NCBI RefSeq assembly: GCF_031582885.1
Contig: NZ_CP133988.1
Span: 248,001 to 312,000, forward strand
Reading direction: 5' to 3'
Length of the DNA stretch: 64,000 nt
Source: Streptococcus parasanguinis
GTDB lineage: Bacteria; Bacillota; Bacilli; Lactobacillales; Streptococcaceae
Within the stretch, counting starts at the first letter, position 1, and each line of letters starts with the position of its first letter. Made by a program: the position numbers and the translations under genes. Below, one piece after another: positions 29,236-38,278 of this stretch. Under the pieces are notes generated by a model. That model saw only the letters and a program-made list of their open reading frames with translations. It did no database searches and was not told where the DNA came from.

Positions 29236-31692
29236 CTAGCGTCGATTGCCACGATTTGAGCTGTTTCGATTTGAACTATTGCTGGATGAACTATTGGTTG
29301 TCGAATTGTTCTTATTATTCGACTGATTTCCACTGGAATTGCCGAGAATGGCCGCCCAAGCACTTTGATAATCGCTATCCGATCCCCCGATGGCAAAGCG
29401 GTATTGAGTGGTTGGCGCTCCGTTTTTGGCCCAAAGGCTCGTCACCATTTGACCGCTCACATCGATATCCCGGCCATTGACATTGACGCGACCCGGTCTT
29501 TCACCAGTCGATTTGAGCACTTCAGAGCGGATCACACTCTTATCGAGAGTGAATTTATCCTGAATTCCGAAGAGACTTGGATCTGCTTGGTAGATCGCAT
29601 TTGCCAACTGCGCCATGTATTGGGCATTGTTGTTGTATCCAGTCAAGGTCTGCATAGAAGCATTGTTGTCATGGCCAATCCAACCTCCTAAAGAAACATT
29701 AGGGGTGGACAGCATGAGCCACATATCCCCATTTGAGTTAGTGGTACCGGTTTTTCCAATCCAGTCAGCACCTGCCAGCGTTGGATTGACTTGGCTAATC
29801 CGTGACTTAAAGGTCGTTGTAGCACCAGACGTAATAACCCCGCGCAAGAGATCCTGCATAATCGTTGCCGTCGCTGGAGAGTAAACACGAACAGGATCTG
29901 CCTCGTGCTTGTATACTACATCCCCATCTCGATCAATGATTTGCTCTACCATGTAGCGTTTGAGGTAGTTCCCATTGTTAGCAATGGTTTGGAAACCATT
30001 GGTATGTTGGGCAACAGTGACCTCAATTCCTCCCCCCATTGGCAGACTCTCAATGCCATATTCAGGGATATCATAGCCCATTTTCTTCATGTAGGATGGG
30101 ACATCCACACCCTTTTCACGAAGGGTCCGGTAAGTCCAGTAAGCTGGAATATTCCATGAGGTATTGAGGGCCTCACGGAGATCCATCATGGCTGTCCCTC
30201 GGCTATCCACGTGCATGATTGGCTCACCACTTGAGAAATTAGTCGGGTAGTTAGAAAGGATGCTATTGCTTCCCATCAAGCCTTGGTCGATGGCAATCCC
30301 ATAGGCCAACAGAGGTTTGATAGTAGACCCTGGGGAACGCTCTGTATCAAAAGCATGGTTGTTTTGGTTGCCGTCAAAATTCCGTCCACCGATAAATCCT
30401 AAAACGGCACCCGTACGATTGTCCATGAGGACATTGCCGACTTCTACTAGACCCGTCCCATCATCCAAGACGCTTCCAAAATTCGCTACCGCGGCCTGCA
30501 TCGCATTGTGAACCGGTTTGTTAATCGTGGTTTGAATGGTGTAGCCACCTTCGCGCAACTCGCTCTCAGCTAATTCTTGGTAAGCCTTGACGGTTTCATT
30601 ATTTTTCAAGTCTTGCTTGGTGACATTGTCTCGCTTGATCAAGTAATCATACATGGCCTCTTTTGCTTCTTCCATGGCTTGGAAGTAGAGGTAGTCATGC
30701 GGTGTTTTCTCGATGCCATCTGGAGCCATGAAGTCTTTGGTCAAGTCGTACTGAGCATAGGTCTCGTAGTCTTTTTTCGACAAGGCTCCCGTCCGGTACA
30801 TATTGAACAAAACGTCTTTGGCACGCGCCAAACCTAACTCGAGGTTTTCCTTGCTCTTTAGGCTACCGTCTGCAGCATAAGGAGAGTAGACAATCGGACT
30901 TTGTGGCAAGCCAGCGATAAAGGCCGCTTGTGGAACGGTCAAGTCTTTGGCAGAGACGCCAAAGATTCCTTGAGCTGCAGCTTCCACACCCGCAATATTT
31001 TGTCCCCGATTGTTTCGTCCAAAAGGCGAAACATTTAAGTAGGTGGTTAGGATTTCATTTTTATCCATTCCCCGCTCTAAAGCCAAGGCATCGACAATCT
31101 CTGTCGCCTTACGAGTAAAGGTTGGAGCGTCTCCCACGACTTGCTGTTTGATCAATTGCTGGGTCAGGGTTGATCCCCCACTAGAGGAACCCACGCCGGC
31201 TACAGATCCAAGTGTTGCCCGAAGAACGGCTTTAGGCACAACCCCCTTGTGGCTTTCAAAATTCTCATCCTCAGTAGCGATCACAGCCTTCTTGACATTA
31301 TCTGAAATGGCATCTCCAGCTACGGGCGTACGGATCAAATCACTGTCCACCTCTGCAATCAAGCTCTTATCGGAATAAGTCAGTTTTGAAACACTGCTAA
31401 CATTGCGAACCTGCTGGACCAACTCTTCTGTCTTTGGAACCTTGACATTGCTAAAGAGGCTCGCTGCATAACCGATCCCGATCCCTGCGCCAAATAAAAA
31501 GAGGCACACGAACAGGGCGATCATGACATCCCACAAGAGTTTGAGGGTCCGCAAAAAGGTCGCAAAAATATCGCCGACAGACCAGCTACTTTCCTCATTT
31601 TTTTCCTTATTCGGAGTTTCTGTATACATCTTTGCAAAGAATTTTTGAACCTTCTTCCAAAATTCTTGCAGCTTCTCTTTTAATTGATTCAC
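29236..31692 (-). CDS. pbp1b: Class A penicillin-binding protein 1B
   Basis: An 818-residue bifunctional peptidoglycan synthase. A short cytoplasmic tail precedes one membrane helix (about residues 60-85), then a GT51 glycosyltransferase domain ([25 protein letters not shown]) and a transpeptidase domain with STIK (SxxK), SWN (in LNTSWNIP) and KTGT. The C-terminus is asparagine/serine-rich and low complexity ([20 protein letters not shown]). The start is GTG at 31692: it has an AAGGAG site and lies downstream of the promoter at 31717-31746. The frame's first ATG at 31746 would lie inside that promoter. Confidence 0.92.
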   Translation of the reverse strand: MNQLKEKLQEFWKKVQKFFAKMYTETPNKEKNEESSWSVGDIFATFLRTLKLLWDVMIALFVCLFLFGAGIGIGYAASLFSNVKVPKTEELVQQVRNVSSVSKLTYSDKSLIAEVDSDLIRTPVAGDAISDNVKKAVIATEDENFESHKGVVPKAVLRATLGSVAGVGSSSGGSTLTQQLIKQQVVGDAPTFTRKATEIVDALALERGMDKNEILTTYLNVSPFGRNNRGQNIAGVEAAAQGIFGVSAKDLTVPQAAFIAGLPQSPIVYSPYAADGSLKSKENLELGLARAKDVLFNMYRTGALSKKDYETYAQYDLTKDFMAPDGIEKTPHDYLYFQAMEEAKEAMYDYLIKRDNVTKQDLKNNETVKAYQELAESELREGGYTIQTTINKPVHNAMQAAVANFGSVLDDGTGLVEVGNVLMDNRTGAVLGFIGGRNFDGNQNNHAFDTERSPGSTIKPLLAYGIAIDQGLMGSNSILSNYPTNFSSGEPIMHVDSRGTAMMDLREALNTSWNIPAYWTYRTLREKGVDVPSYMKKMGYDIPEYGIESLPMGGGIEVTVAQHTNGFQTIANNGNYLKRYMVEQIIDRDGDVVYKHEADPVRVYSPATATIMQDLLRGVITSGATTTFKSRISQVNPTLAGADWIGKTGTTNSNGDMWLMLSTPNVSLGGWIGHDNNASMQTLTGYNNNAQYMAQLANAIYQADPSLFGIQDKFTLDKSVIRSEVLKSTGERPGRVNVNGRDIDVSGQMVTSLWAKNGAPTTQYRFAIGGSDSDYQSAWAAILGNSSGNQSNNKNNSTTNSSSSNSSNRNSSNRGNRR

Positions 31693-31716
31693 TGATTCTT
31701 TCTCCTTGTTCCCTAT

Positions 31717-31746
31717 ATTATAGCAAATTAGACCCTTTGTTTTCAA
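31717..31746 (-). promoter_or_regulatory. pbp1b promoter
   Basis: TTGAAA (31741-31746), 18 bases, TATAAT (31717-31722) on the minus strand. It fixes the pbp1b start downstream, at the GTG at 31692. Confidence 0.75.
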
Positions 31747-31810
31747 TCACAAGAGCGTAGAAATCGTCACTCATTCTGCTTGGGCAAGGGCAAGAAAATG
31801 ATGGAAAGCA

Positions 31811-31838
31811 TTGCCATTTCCGTGGTTTATGGTAGAAT
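31811..31838 (+). promoter_or_regulatory. tyrS promoter
   Basis: TTGCCA (31811-31816), 16 bases, TAGAAT (31833-31838), about 36 bases ahead of the tyrS ATG. No T-box leader fits in so short a space. Confidence 0.6.
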
Positions 31839-31874
31839 AGAGAAATGAATAAACTTATAAAGGAGAAAAGACAC

Positions 31875-33131
31875 ATGCACATTTTTGATGAGCTAAAAGA
31901 GCGTGGTTTGGTATTTCAAACGACGGATGAAGAAGCCTTACGCAAAGCACTGGAAGAAGGTCAGGTTTCTTATTATACTGGTTATGATCCAACTGCTGAC
32001 AGCCTTCACCTTGGTCACTTGGTTGCCATCTTGACGAGCCGTCGCCTTCAACTAGCAGGCCACAAACCTTATGCGCTCGTTGGCGGTGCGACTGGTCTCA
32101 TTGGTGATCCGTCCTTCAAAGATGCTGAACGTAGTCTCCAAACAAAAGAAACTGTACAAGAATGGGTTCGCTCCATTCAAGGGCAATTGTCTCGTTTCCT
32201 CGATTTTGAAAATGGGGACAATAAAGCCGAAATGGTCAACAACTACGATTGGTTCGGAAGCATTAGCTTTATTGACTTCCTTCGTGATGTCGGAAAATAC
32301 TTTACAGTCAATGCTATGATGAGTAAAGAATCTGTTAAAAAACGGATTGAAACAGGGATTTCTTACACAGAGTTTGCCTACCAAATCATGCAAGGCTATG
32401 ACTTCTACGTCCTCAACCAAGAACACAATGTAACCCTTCAAATCGGTGGATCTGACCAATGGGGAAACATGACAGCCGGTACTGAGTTGATGCGTCGTAA
32501 AGCAGATAAAACTGGTCATGTTATGACTGTGCCTTTGATCACAGATGCAACTGGTAAGAAATTCGGTAAATCAGAAGGCAATGCGGTCTGGCTCAATGCA
32601 GACAAAACATCTCCATACGAAATGTACCAATTCTGGATGAATGTGATGGATGCAGATGCTGTGCGCTTCTTGAAGATCTTCACTTTCTTGTCACTTGATG
32701 AGATTGAAGAGATCCGCAAACAGTTTGAGGCTGCTCCTCATGAACGCTTGGCTCAAAAGATCTTGGCGCGTGAAGTGGTTACCCTTGTCCACGGCGAAGA
32801 AGCCTACAAGGAAGCCCTCAACATCACAGAACAACTCTTTGCAGGAAACATCAAAAACCTTTCTGTCAAAGAACTCAAACAAGGCCTTCGTGGTGTGCCA
32901 AACTACCAGGTACAAGCAGAAGATAACCTCAACATTGTTGAACTCTTGGTCACAGCTGGTGTGGTCAATTCTAAACGCCAAGCCCGCGAAGATGTTCAAA
33001 ATGGTGCTATCTACGTTAACGGCGAACGCATCCAAGACCTTGACTATGTCTTGAGCGATAGCGATAAATTAGAGAACGAATTGACCGTTATCCGTCGCGG
33101 TAAGAAAAAATACTTTGTTTTGACTTATTAA
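31875..33131 (+). CDS. tyrS: Tyrosyl-tRNA synthetase
   Basis: A 418-residue class I synthetase. The HIGH-type motif is HLGHLVA (about residues 42-48, in SLHLGHL), the tyrosine pocket is GYDPTADS with YDFYVLNQE, and KFGKSEG is the KMSKS-type loop (about 231-237). The C-terminal S4 RNA-binding domain runs from about 350 ([18 protein letters not shown]). The ATG at 31875 is used because AAGGAG precedes it; an upstream in-frame ATG at 31845 lacks a ribosome site. It is divergent from pbp1b. Confidence 0.95.
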   Translation: MHIFDELKERGLVFQTTDEEALRKALEEGQVSYYTGYDPTADSLHLGHLVAILTSRRLQLAGHKPYALVGGATGLIGDPSFKDAERSLQTKETVQEWVRSIQGQLSRFLDFENGDNKAEMVNNYDWFGSISFIDFLRDVGKYFTVNAMMSKESVKKRIETGISYTEFAYQIMQGYDFYVLNQEHNVTLQIGGSDQWGNMTAGTELMRRKADKTGHVMTVPLITDATGKKFGKSEGNAVWLNADKTSPYEMYQFWMNVMDADAVRFLKIFTFLSLDEIEEIRKQFEAAPHERLAQKILAREVVTLVHGEEAYKEALNITEQLFAGNIKNLSVKELKQGLRGVPNYQVQAEDNLNIVELLVTAGVVNSKRQAREDVQNGAIYVNGERIQDLDYVLSDSDKLENELTVIRRGKKKYFVLTY

Positions 33132-33137
33132 GAAAGC

Positions 33138-33176
33138 AAAACCACGAAGTTTGGTATGAACTTCGTGGTTTTCTTA
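33138..33176 (+). terminator. Bidirectional terminator between tyrS and the DUF3021 gene
   Basis: Fourteen-base stem AAAACCACGAAGTT/AACTTCGTGGTTTT with T- and A-rich flanks, placed between convergent genes. Confidence 0.85.
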
Positions 33177-33193
33177 TACACTTTTTTCTGGGA

Positions 33194-33607
33194 CTATTTC
33201 CCTTTTCTGCGATGCAACAAAGCTTGGTTAATTCGTTGAGTTTTTTTATGGAGCTGCCAAATCTGATAAAGCCAGATCAGGCCGTAAATTGCTAGAAAGA
33301 TCAACCAAGGAATCGGGCTCCGTAAGGCTGCCCCCCAGCCAAAAAACAAGTAGGTTAATGCTAAGATGGTAGCTGTCACAACTAAATGCAGGACCACACG
33401 CAAACTATAGGTCAAAAACTCTTCTTCCTCAAGAATGAACGTCAAGACTCCCATTGTTCCACTCATTAAAAAGATCGCTAGAATGTTGCGTACATTCACA
33501 GCAGGATAGACGATGTTGGGATAGACATGGGATAATAACACCAAACACAAATAAAAGAAGGAACCTGTCCTCATACCAGATACAAAATAAGCTATAAATC
33601 GTTTCAT
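33194..33607 (-). CDS. DUF3021 family membrane protein
   Basis: A 137-residue protein with four hydrophobic helices (about residues 12-30, 40-58, 70-90, 100-118) and a basic C-terminus (KKTQRINQALLHRRKGK). DUF3021 proteins are encoded beside LytTR-type regulators in Firmicutes, as here, 9 bases downstream of the LytTR gene. In streptococcal LytTR regulatory systems a membrane protein holds the regulator inactive, and this protein is a candidate for that role by position. The ATG at 33607 follows AGGAG; the preceding GTG is less likely. Confidence 0.8.
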   Translation of the reverse strand: MKRFIAYFVSGMRTGSFFYLCLVLLSHVYPNIVYPAVNVRNILAIFLMSGTMGVLTFILEEEEFLTYSLRVVLHLVVTATILALTYLFFGWGAALRSPIPWLIFLAIYGLIWLYQIWQLHKKTQRINQALLHRRKGK

Positions 33608-33616
33608 CACTTTCTC

Positions 33617-34072
33617 CTATACCCCTAAATAATCCATCAAGGATTTGACATATTTCCGACTGACACTTGATTTCACTCCGCGTGTCAGTTTAGCCATCAT
33701 ATTGCCTGAAAAACTATCCGATAGCGATTCCAAATGGTCGATATTCATCACCGCGTGGCGGGATATCTGTAAAAAATTACGACGATTAATCCGATGTTGA
33801 AAATTTGTCAAAGTATCTCTGACGATGAACGTTTTGTCTGTCGTATAAATGGTTAGCTGATTCTTATCAATCTCGGCTAGAATAATGTCATCAATTTTCA
33901 CCATGATCAAATGATCATCTGTTTTGATAGGGATCACTACTTGATTCACTGTCGAAAACTGTTCGAGATAGTCCATCACCTCTCGTGCTTGATCGGATAA
34001 TTGCTTGGCTTGAATGACCACACAGGGGTCGTTTTCTGGGATATCCTGTTTTTCCTCAAAACGAATCTTCAT
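33617..34072 (-). CDS. LytTR DNA-binding transcriptional regulator without receiver domain
   Basis: A 151-residue protein with no phospho-receiver domain. Residues about 48-148 form a LytTR DNA-binding domain: VKIDDIILAEIDKNQLTIYT, RRNFLQISRHAVMNIDHL and the C-terminal VSRKYVKSLMDYLG. This matches the kinase-independent LytTR regulators (as in HdrR/BrsR systems of S. mutans). It lies between the ABC permease and DUF3021 genes, so it probably regulates this ABC operon. The start ATG at 34072 follows GGAGTAGG. Confidence 0.87.
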   Translation of the reverse strand: MKIRFEEKQDIPENDPCVVIQAKQLSDQAREVMDYLEQFSTVNQVVIPIKTDDHLIMVKIDDIILAEIDKNQLTIYTTDKTFIVRDTLTNFQHRINRRNFLQISRHAVMNIDHLESLSDSFSGNMMAKLTRGVKSSVSRKYVKSLMDYLGV

Positions 34073-34090
34073 TCCTACTCCAATTCTCAC

Positions 34091-34933
34091 TTACTTTCTT
34101 TTATTCGATCTTTTTGCTAAGGAAACCCAAATCCCCAAAGCTAGAAGAATACCACCTAACACTATAAGGTATGTTTGTTCCTTTGTCAATAACGCTTGCC
34201 ATTTGAGCTGAACGCCCATTTTTTCTTGAAATTCTCGAAGAAGATCATCTCGCCCCTTAAAGGTTTCGCTCACTGCTTCTTTCATGAGTACTTGTCGATA
34301 AAGTGATGCAATATAAGTTGCTGGAGTGCACTTCATTAGTAGTTGTGCAAAATCAGGTAGAACACCTAAAGGTACATAAGTCCCTACCAAAAAACCAGAA
34401 GCTGTACCCACTATGGTCGCAAACTTCCCAAGACTGTCTACGGATTGGAAAAAATGAACAAAAATGGCATTCACTAAGCTAGAAAGCAGGCTACTAAACA
34501 GCATAATAAGGAGCACTTCAGGTAATAAAGACAGTGCTGGAACTTCTCTAAAATAGCCACACATCAGTACATACATCAGGACTTGCATGAAAAAAGAGAT
34601 GATGATTGCGCTCGTTAGATACGAAAATGGTAACCGCCACTTTCCTTGATCCGATAAATAAAGATCCTGATCTACTTGATGTTCACGGTCCTTTACTAAC
34701 TGAGTCAGGGCAGCCAGACTTGTCGTAATTCCTGTCACAGCCAGCGTCCCACTCATTAACCAATTATTTAACACAGGACCACTATTGGGGAGCTGAGCCC
34801 AAGCATCTGTTAGATTTTTTTGAAGAAAAATAATATAGAGAACAAAGGAAATCAAGGCTCCCAACAGGGAGAAGAAAACTCCTGAACGATTTCTGAAGTA
34901 CAATAAAAAATTTCGCTTTAGTAAGGCTAGCAT
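34091..34933 (-). CDS. ABC-2 type exporter permease
   Basis: A 280-residue integral membrane protein with about six helices. The pattern includes GTYVPLGVLPDFAQLLMKCTPATYI near residues 190-210, the segment typical of ABC-2 permeases. It pairs with the ATPase upstream, overlapping it at TAATG, which implies coupled translation in equal amounts. The exported compound is unknown; such exporters next to LytTR systems often move drugs, lipids or peptides. Confidence 0.87.
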   Translation of the reverse strand: MLALLKRNFLLYFRNRSGVFFSLLGALISFVLYIIFLQKNLTDAWAQLPNSGPVLNNWLMSGTLAVTGITTSLAALTQLVKDREHQVDQDLYLSDQGKWRLPFSYLTSAIIISFFMQVLMYVLMCGYFREVPALSLLPEVLLIMLFSSLLSSLVNAIFVHFFQSVDSLGKFATIVGTASGFLVGTYVPLGVLPDFAQLLMKCTPATYIASLYRQVLMKEAVSETFKGRDDLLREFQEKMGVQLKWQALLTKEQTYLIVLGGILLALGIWVSLAKRSNKRK

Positions 34934-35799
34934 TAGCGAACCTCCCTTCCTGTAAGTGCAATAAAGGCATCATCCATGGTCCCTGGACGAAACTCAAAAT
35001 GGGCTAGATTATCTCTAACTTGCGCCAGGTAATCAATGGCTTCCCTTTCACTCTTGGGTTGAAAAACATATTCTAATGATCCCTGTTGTTCTACTGACAT
35101 TCCTGAATTTTTAAGACTTTCTATCTGCTGCATCTCCTTGAAACGAATCTTCAAGATGTTTTTTGCATACTGACTCTTAATATCTAGTGCTGATCCCTGA
35201 GCAATCACTTTCCCATGGTCCACAATATAAATCTGATCAGCTTCATCTGCCTCGTCAAGATAATGCGTGGTCAAAACAACAGTCATTCCCTCTTCCCTCT
35301 GCAATTGATAGAGCAAATCCCAAATAGACTTCCGAGTTTGGATATCCAAACCTGTCGTTGGTTCATCTAAGAACAAAAGGTCTGGACTGTGTAGTAGAGC
35401 ACGCGCAATGTCAACCCGACGCTTTTGGCCACCTGAAAGCGTTCCGTATTTCTGCTTTTGGAAAGCTGATAGGCCTAGCCGACCAATGAGATCAGACACA
35501 CGATCGGGTTTTAAGCCTTTATACTGTTTCGCACGAATGGTCAGATTTTCCCTAACCGTTAGCATCTCATCTAAGACACTAGTCTGGAAGACCACACCAA
35601 TTTTAGTACCTGGTTCATAGATGATTTCACCTTGCGTTGGTTGTTTCAAACCAATCAACATGGAAATCGTTGTTGATTTTCCCGCCCCATTTGGTCCTAG
35701 AATCGCATTAAAGGTTCCCTTTTCAAACTGTAAGTGAATATTGTTTACGGCTAAATGATTTCCATATCGTTTACTGATGTTTTTAGCTTGTAATATCAT
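34933..35799 (-). CDS. ABC transporter ATP-binding protein
   Basis: A 288-residue ATPase with Walker A GPNGAGKST (about residues 35-43), the signature LSGGQKRRVD, Walker B LLFLDEPTTGLD and a switch histidine in TTHYLDEA. The C-terminal extension (from about 220) is typical of DrrA/CcmA-type exporter ATPases. It is first in the operon ATPase-permease-LytTR-DUF3021. The ribosome site GGAGAGAG lies before the ATG. A terminator-like hairpin sits about 33 bases upstream (35832-35858). Confidence 0.9.
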   Translation of the reverse strand: MILQAKNISKRYGNHLAVNNIHLQFEKGTFNAILGPNGAGKSTTISMLIGLKQPTQGEIIYEPGTKIGVVFQTSVLDEMLTVRENLTIRAKQYKGLKPDRVSDLIGRLGLSAFQKQKYGTLSGGQKRRVDIARALLHSPDLLFLDEPTTGLDIQTRKSIWDLLYQLQREEGMTVVLTTHYLDEADEADQIYIVDHGKVIAQGSALDIKSQYAKNILKIRFKEMQQIESLKNSGMSVEQQGSLEYVFQPKSEREAIDYLAQVRDNLAHFEFRPGTMDDAFIALTGREVR

Positions 35800-35831
35800 G
35801 TTCTCTCTCCTTTTGATAGAACCAGTCTAGC

Positions 35832-35858
35832 AAAAAAGCCGTTTAAAAAACGACTTTT
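35832..35858 (-). terminator. Terminator-like hairpin just upstream of the ABC exporter operon
   Basis: Minus-strand stem AAGTCGTTT/AAACGGCTT followed by TTTTTT, about 33 bases before the ABC ATPase start. It either ends transcription from the broken HxlR gene or attenuates the operon. Confidence 0.55.
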
Positions 35859-35923
35859 GGGGATAAGTGGTCAAAATGAAGAGATGAGTGGCGAGATAGA
35901 AGAGATTAAAATGAGGAAAAAAT

Positions 35924-36040
35924 TTATTGCAGCCATTCTTTTCCCCATTGATTCAATTCCTTTAAAATCGGCATCAGTGACTTGCCTTTTTTTGTCAGCT
36001 CATATTTTGTTTGGTGCTCTATTAGAGCATCGGTTGCTAT
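35924..36040 (-). pseudogene. Remnant of an HxlR-family regulator (C-terminal part only)
   Basis: The minus strand carries an open 38-codon stretch reading ...KYELTKKGKSLMPILKEL then NQWGKEWLQ and a stop. This is the wing and last helix of HxlR-type winged-helix regulators. An in-frame stop lies immediately upstream (36041-36043) and no start or recognition helix is present, so it is a decayed gene. HxlR genes often regulate neighbouring transporters, so it may be a lost regulator of the adjacent exporter. Confidence 0.6.
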
Positions 36041-36062
36041 CTAGAGGCTCTTTTGTTACACT
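36034..36062 (+). promoter_or_regulatory. rlmA promoter, likely leaderless
   Basis: TTGCTA (36034-36039), 17 bases, TACACT (36057-36062). Only 6 bases separate it from the ATG at 36069 and there is no ribosome site. Confidence 0.5.
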
Positions 36063-36068
36063 ACTAAT

Positions 36069-36923
36069 ATGAATACACCGATCAAACCAAAATTACAACG
36101 ATTTCAAACAGCGACTGCTTTTGCCTGTCCCATCTGTCAACTGGGCCTAGAACTTGTGGAGACCAGTTTTAAATGTCCCAAGGGCCATTCTTTTGATTTG
36201 GCGAAATTTGGCTATGTCAATCTGGCTCCCCAGATCAAACAATCGAAGGACTATGACAAAGAAAATTTCCAGAATCGCCAGCTAATCTTGGAAGCAGGTT
36301 TTTATGAGCCGATTCTAACAGCGATCGGACAAAAAATTCCGACCAGTGATGCCAGAATTCTAGATATCGGTTGCGGAGAAGGCTATTACTCCCGAAAACT
36401 ACAAGAAGCCTATCCCAAGGCTACTTTCTATGCCTTTGATCTTTCCAAGGAATCTGTGCAACTAGCTGCCAAGAGTGACGCTAGCTGGAAGGTCAATTGG
36501 TTTGTAGGAGACTTGGCTCATTTACCCATTCAATCCAAGAGTATAGAGGTCATTTTGGACATCTTCTCCCCGGCTAATTACGCTGAATTTGAGCGTGTCT
36601 TAAAGGCTGAAGGGGTGATCATTAAAGTCGTCCCAACCTCTTCTCATCTGAAAGAAATTCGTCAGTTGGCCCAAGATCAATTGACCAAGCAATCCTACTC
36701 CAACCAGGAAATTTTGGAGCACTTTGAAGACCACTGCCAAATTCTCTCATCCGAAACAGTCAGCCTCACCAAGAGTTTAACTCCTGAAGAACGCCAAGCG
36801 CTCCTCGCTATGACCCCTCTTCTATTTCACGTAGATCAAGAGAAAATCGACTGGAACCAACTCACAGAAATCACCATTGAAGCGGAGCTGCTGGTTGGAA
36901 AAATCAAGATACAAAGAACGTAA
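36069..36923 (+). CDS. rlmA: 23S rRNA (guanine-N1)-methyltransferase RlmA family
   Basis: A 284-residue methyltransferase. The N-terminal zinc finger is CPIC (residues about 18-21) with CPKGHSFD (about 36-43). The SAM site is ILDIGCGEGYYS (about 97-108). Streptococcal members (RlmAII, TlrB-like) methylate G748 of 23S rRNA and influence tylosin and telithromycin sensitivity, while the enterobacterial RlmAI acts on G745; which applies is inferred from the host group. There is no ribosome site and the promoter ends 6 bases before the ATG, suggesting a leaderless mRNA. Confidence 0.9.
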   Translation: MNTPIKPKLQRFQTATAFACPICQLGLELVETSFKCPKGHSFDLAKFGYVNLAPQIKQSKDYDKENFQNRQLILEAGFYEPILTAIGQKIPTSDARILDIGCGEGYYSRKLQEAYPKATFYAFDLSKESVQLAAKSDASWKVNWFVGDLAHLPIQSKSIEVILDIFSPANYAEFERVLKAEGVIIKVVPTSSHLKEIRQLAQDQLTKQSYSNQEILEHFEDHCQILSSETVSLTKSLTPEERQALLAMTPLLFHVDQEKIDWNQLTEITIEAELLVGKIKIQRT

Positions 36924-36934
36924 AATGAAAAGTA

Positions 36935-36965
36935 AAAAGGCTGAGACAAATCGTCTCAGCCTTTT
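36935..36965 (+). terminator. Bidirectional terminator between rlmA and the response regulator
   Basis: Stem AAAAGGCTGAGAC/GTCTCAGCCTTTT. It overlaps the last bases (TAA) of the convergent response regulator gene. Confidence 0.88.
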
Positions 36966-38268
36966 AATCATCTTCTGCTTGCTCTGTCATGACTTGTAAG
37001 CGATAGGTTTTAGGCGATTTTCCACAGAGTTTACGGAAAACCTTATAGAAATAGCCCACATTGCTGTAACCGACTTTATAGCAGATATCTTCAATACTGT
37101 CATTGGTCGATAAGAGGAGCTGCTGGGCAGCCTTAATCCGCTGTTTGTTGAGGAGTTCTGCGAACGTTGCATTGGTTTCTCGTTTAATCAATTGGCCTAA
37201 ATAGACTGGATTGATAAAGAGAGCCTGACTGATATCCTTGAGCGACAGCTCTTTTTGGTAATCACGGCTAATCACTTGGAGGACACTCGCTACATTTTCA
37301 TTCATCCGATAGTGGGATAAGAAACGGGATAACTCTTCCTGGATGAAGCTAATCATCTCGCTAAAGGTAGCAGCTTCTTGGACTTTCTTGACCACATCGG
37401 CCAAATCATCTCCTTGCAGGTATTCAAACAAATGAAAGACATCCATCAAAAATTGGATAAAGAGCTGCTTGGTCAACGAAACCTTGGGTGTCTTCTCAAG
37501 GATCATTTTTTCCAACCAGTCCAGTTCTTCTAAGATCTGTTGGATATTTCCTTGCATGATCACCCGGTAGGCCGGCTCGTAGTAATGGAAGACCTCTTCA
37601 TCTTGATTGAGAGGGGTCGCTCCATAAAAGAGGCTCCGCTCTACTAGGTCCTTAAATTGACGAAAGTGCTCTTTATAAGGAGGCTCAAAGGCCTTCTCAA
37701 TCATGGCTTCTTCTTCTTGATCTGAGATAAAGAGTTGAAGATTTTGCCCGAGAACTTGGTAAGATGAGCTGATAAAGCCTTTTTTCTCCTTAGCAACCCC
37801 AATCCACAATGAATTTCGTCCTGCGATATACCGACAAAACTCTTCCTCAGAGATATCATCGTGAATCAAGCGGTTGGCCAACTCTTGGCTTGGTTGCTGG
37901 ATTTGGTGCTGAATTTTTTCTAGAATATTGCCCATCTCCACCTTATTGACAGGTTTGAGCAGGTAGTCTGCCACGCGCAAATTGAGAGCTGTCTTGACAT
38001 ATTCAAAATCCTGATAGCCTGACATAATGATAAAAGCAGCATCTGGGATCAAATCCTTCATCTCTGCAATCATCTGAAGTCCGGTCTTTCCAGGCATATT
38101 GACATCCGTGATCACCACATCCACCGGATGCTCTCGCACATAATCAAGGGCCTGGTCGGCGTCTTCTGCAGTTGCGACCACTTCCATATTCCAGTGGTCA
38201 AAGGGGATTAATTTTTTTAACCCTTCTGTAATCATATACTCATCGTCTACTAATAAGACTTTGTACAT
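36964..38268 (-). CDS. YesN-type response regulator with AraC DNA-binding domain
   Basis: A 434-residue regulator. It has a receiver domain (residues about 1-120: acidic DDE at 8-10, phospho-acceptor D55 in VVITDVNMPG, lysine in LLKPVNK), a central linker, and a C-terminal AraC double helix-turn-helix (about 330-425, with DICYKVGYSNVGYFYKVFRK). It pairs with the YesM-like kinase. It resembles pneumococcal TCS07, reported to control N-glycan processing, and its place beside the glycan locus fits. The ATG at 38268 follows AAAGGAG. Confidence 0.92.
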   Translation of the reverse strand: MYKVLLVDDEYMITEGLKKLIPFDHWNMEVVATAEDADQALDYVREHPVDVVITDVNMPGKTGLQMIAEMKDLIPDAAFIIMSGYQDFEYVKTALNLRVADYLLKPVNKVEMGNILEKIQHQIQQPSQELANRLIHDDISEEEFCRYIAGRNSLWIGVAKEKKGFISSSYQVLGQNLQLFISDQEEEAMIEKAFEPPYKEHFRQFKDLVERSLFYGATPLNQDEEVFHYYEPAYRVIMQGNIQQILEELDWLEKMILEKTPKVSLTKQLFIQFLMDVFHLFEYLQGDDLADVVKKVQEAATFSEMISFIQEELSRFLSHYRMNENVASVLQVISRDYQKELSLKDISQALFINPVYLGQLIKRETNATFAELLNKQRIKAAQQLLLSTNDSIEDICYKVGYSNVGYFYKVFRKLCGKSPKTYRLQVMTEQAEDD

Positions 38269-38278
38269 TCTGTCTCCT

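Noticed and set aside
29236..29360. Asparagine/serine-rich end of pbp1b as a possible frameshift or insertion.
   Set aside because: The low-complexity tail is in frame and such tails are common in streptococcal class A PBPs.
31747..31874. T-box leader for tyrS.
   Set aside because: The promoter leaves only about 30 bases before the ATG and no T-box or antiterminator sequence is present.
35857..36072. A 71-codon plus-strand frame between the ABC operon and rlmA.
   Set aside because: The opposite strand encodes an HxlR C-terminus there, and the plus frame has no ribosome site or recognisable product.
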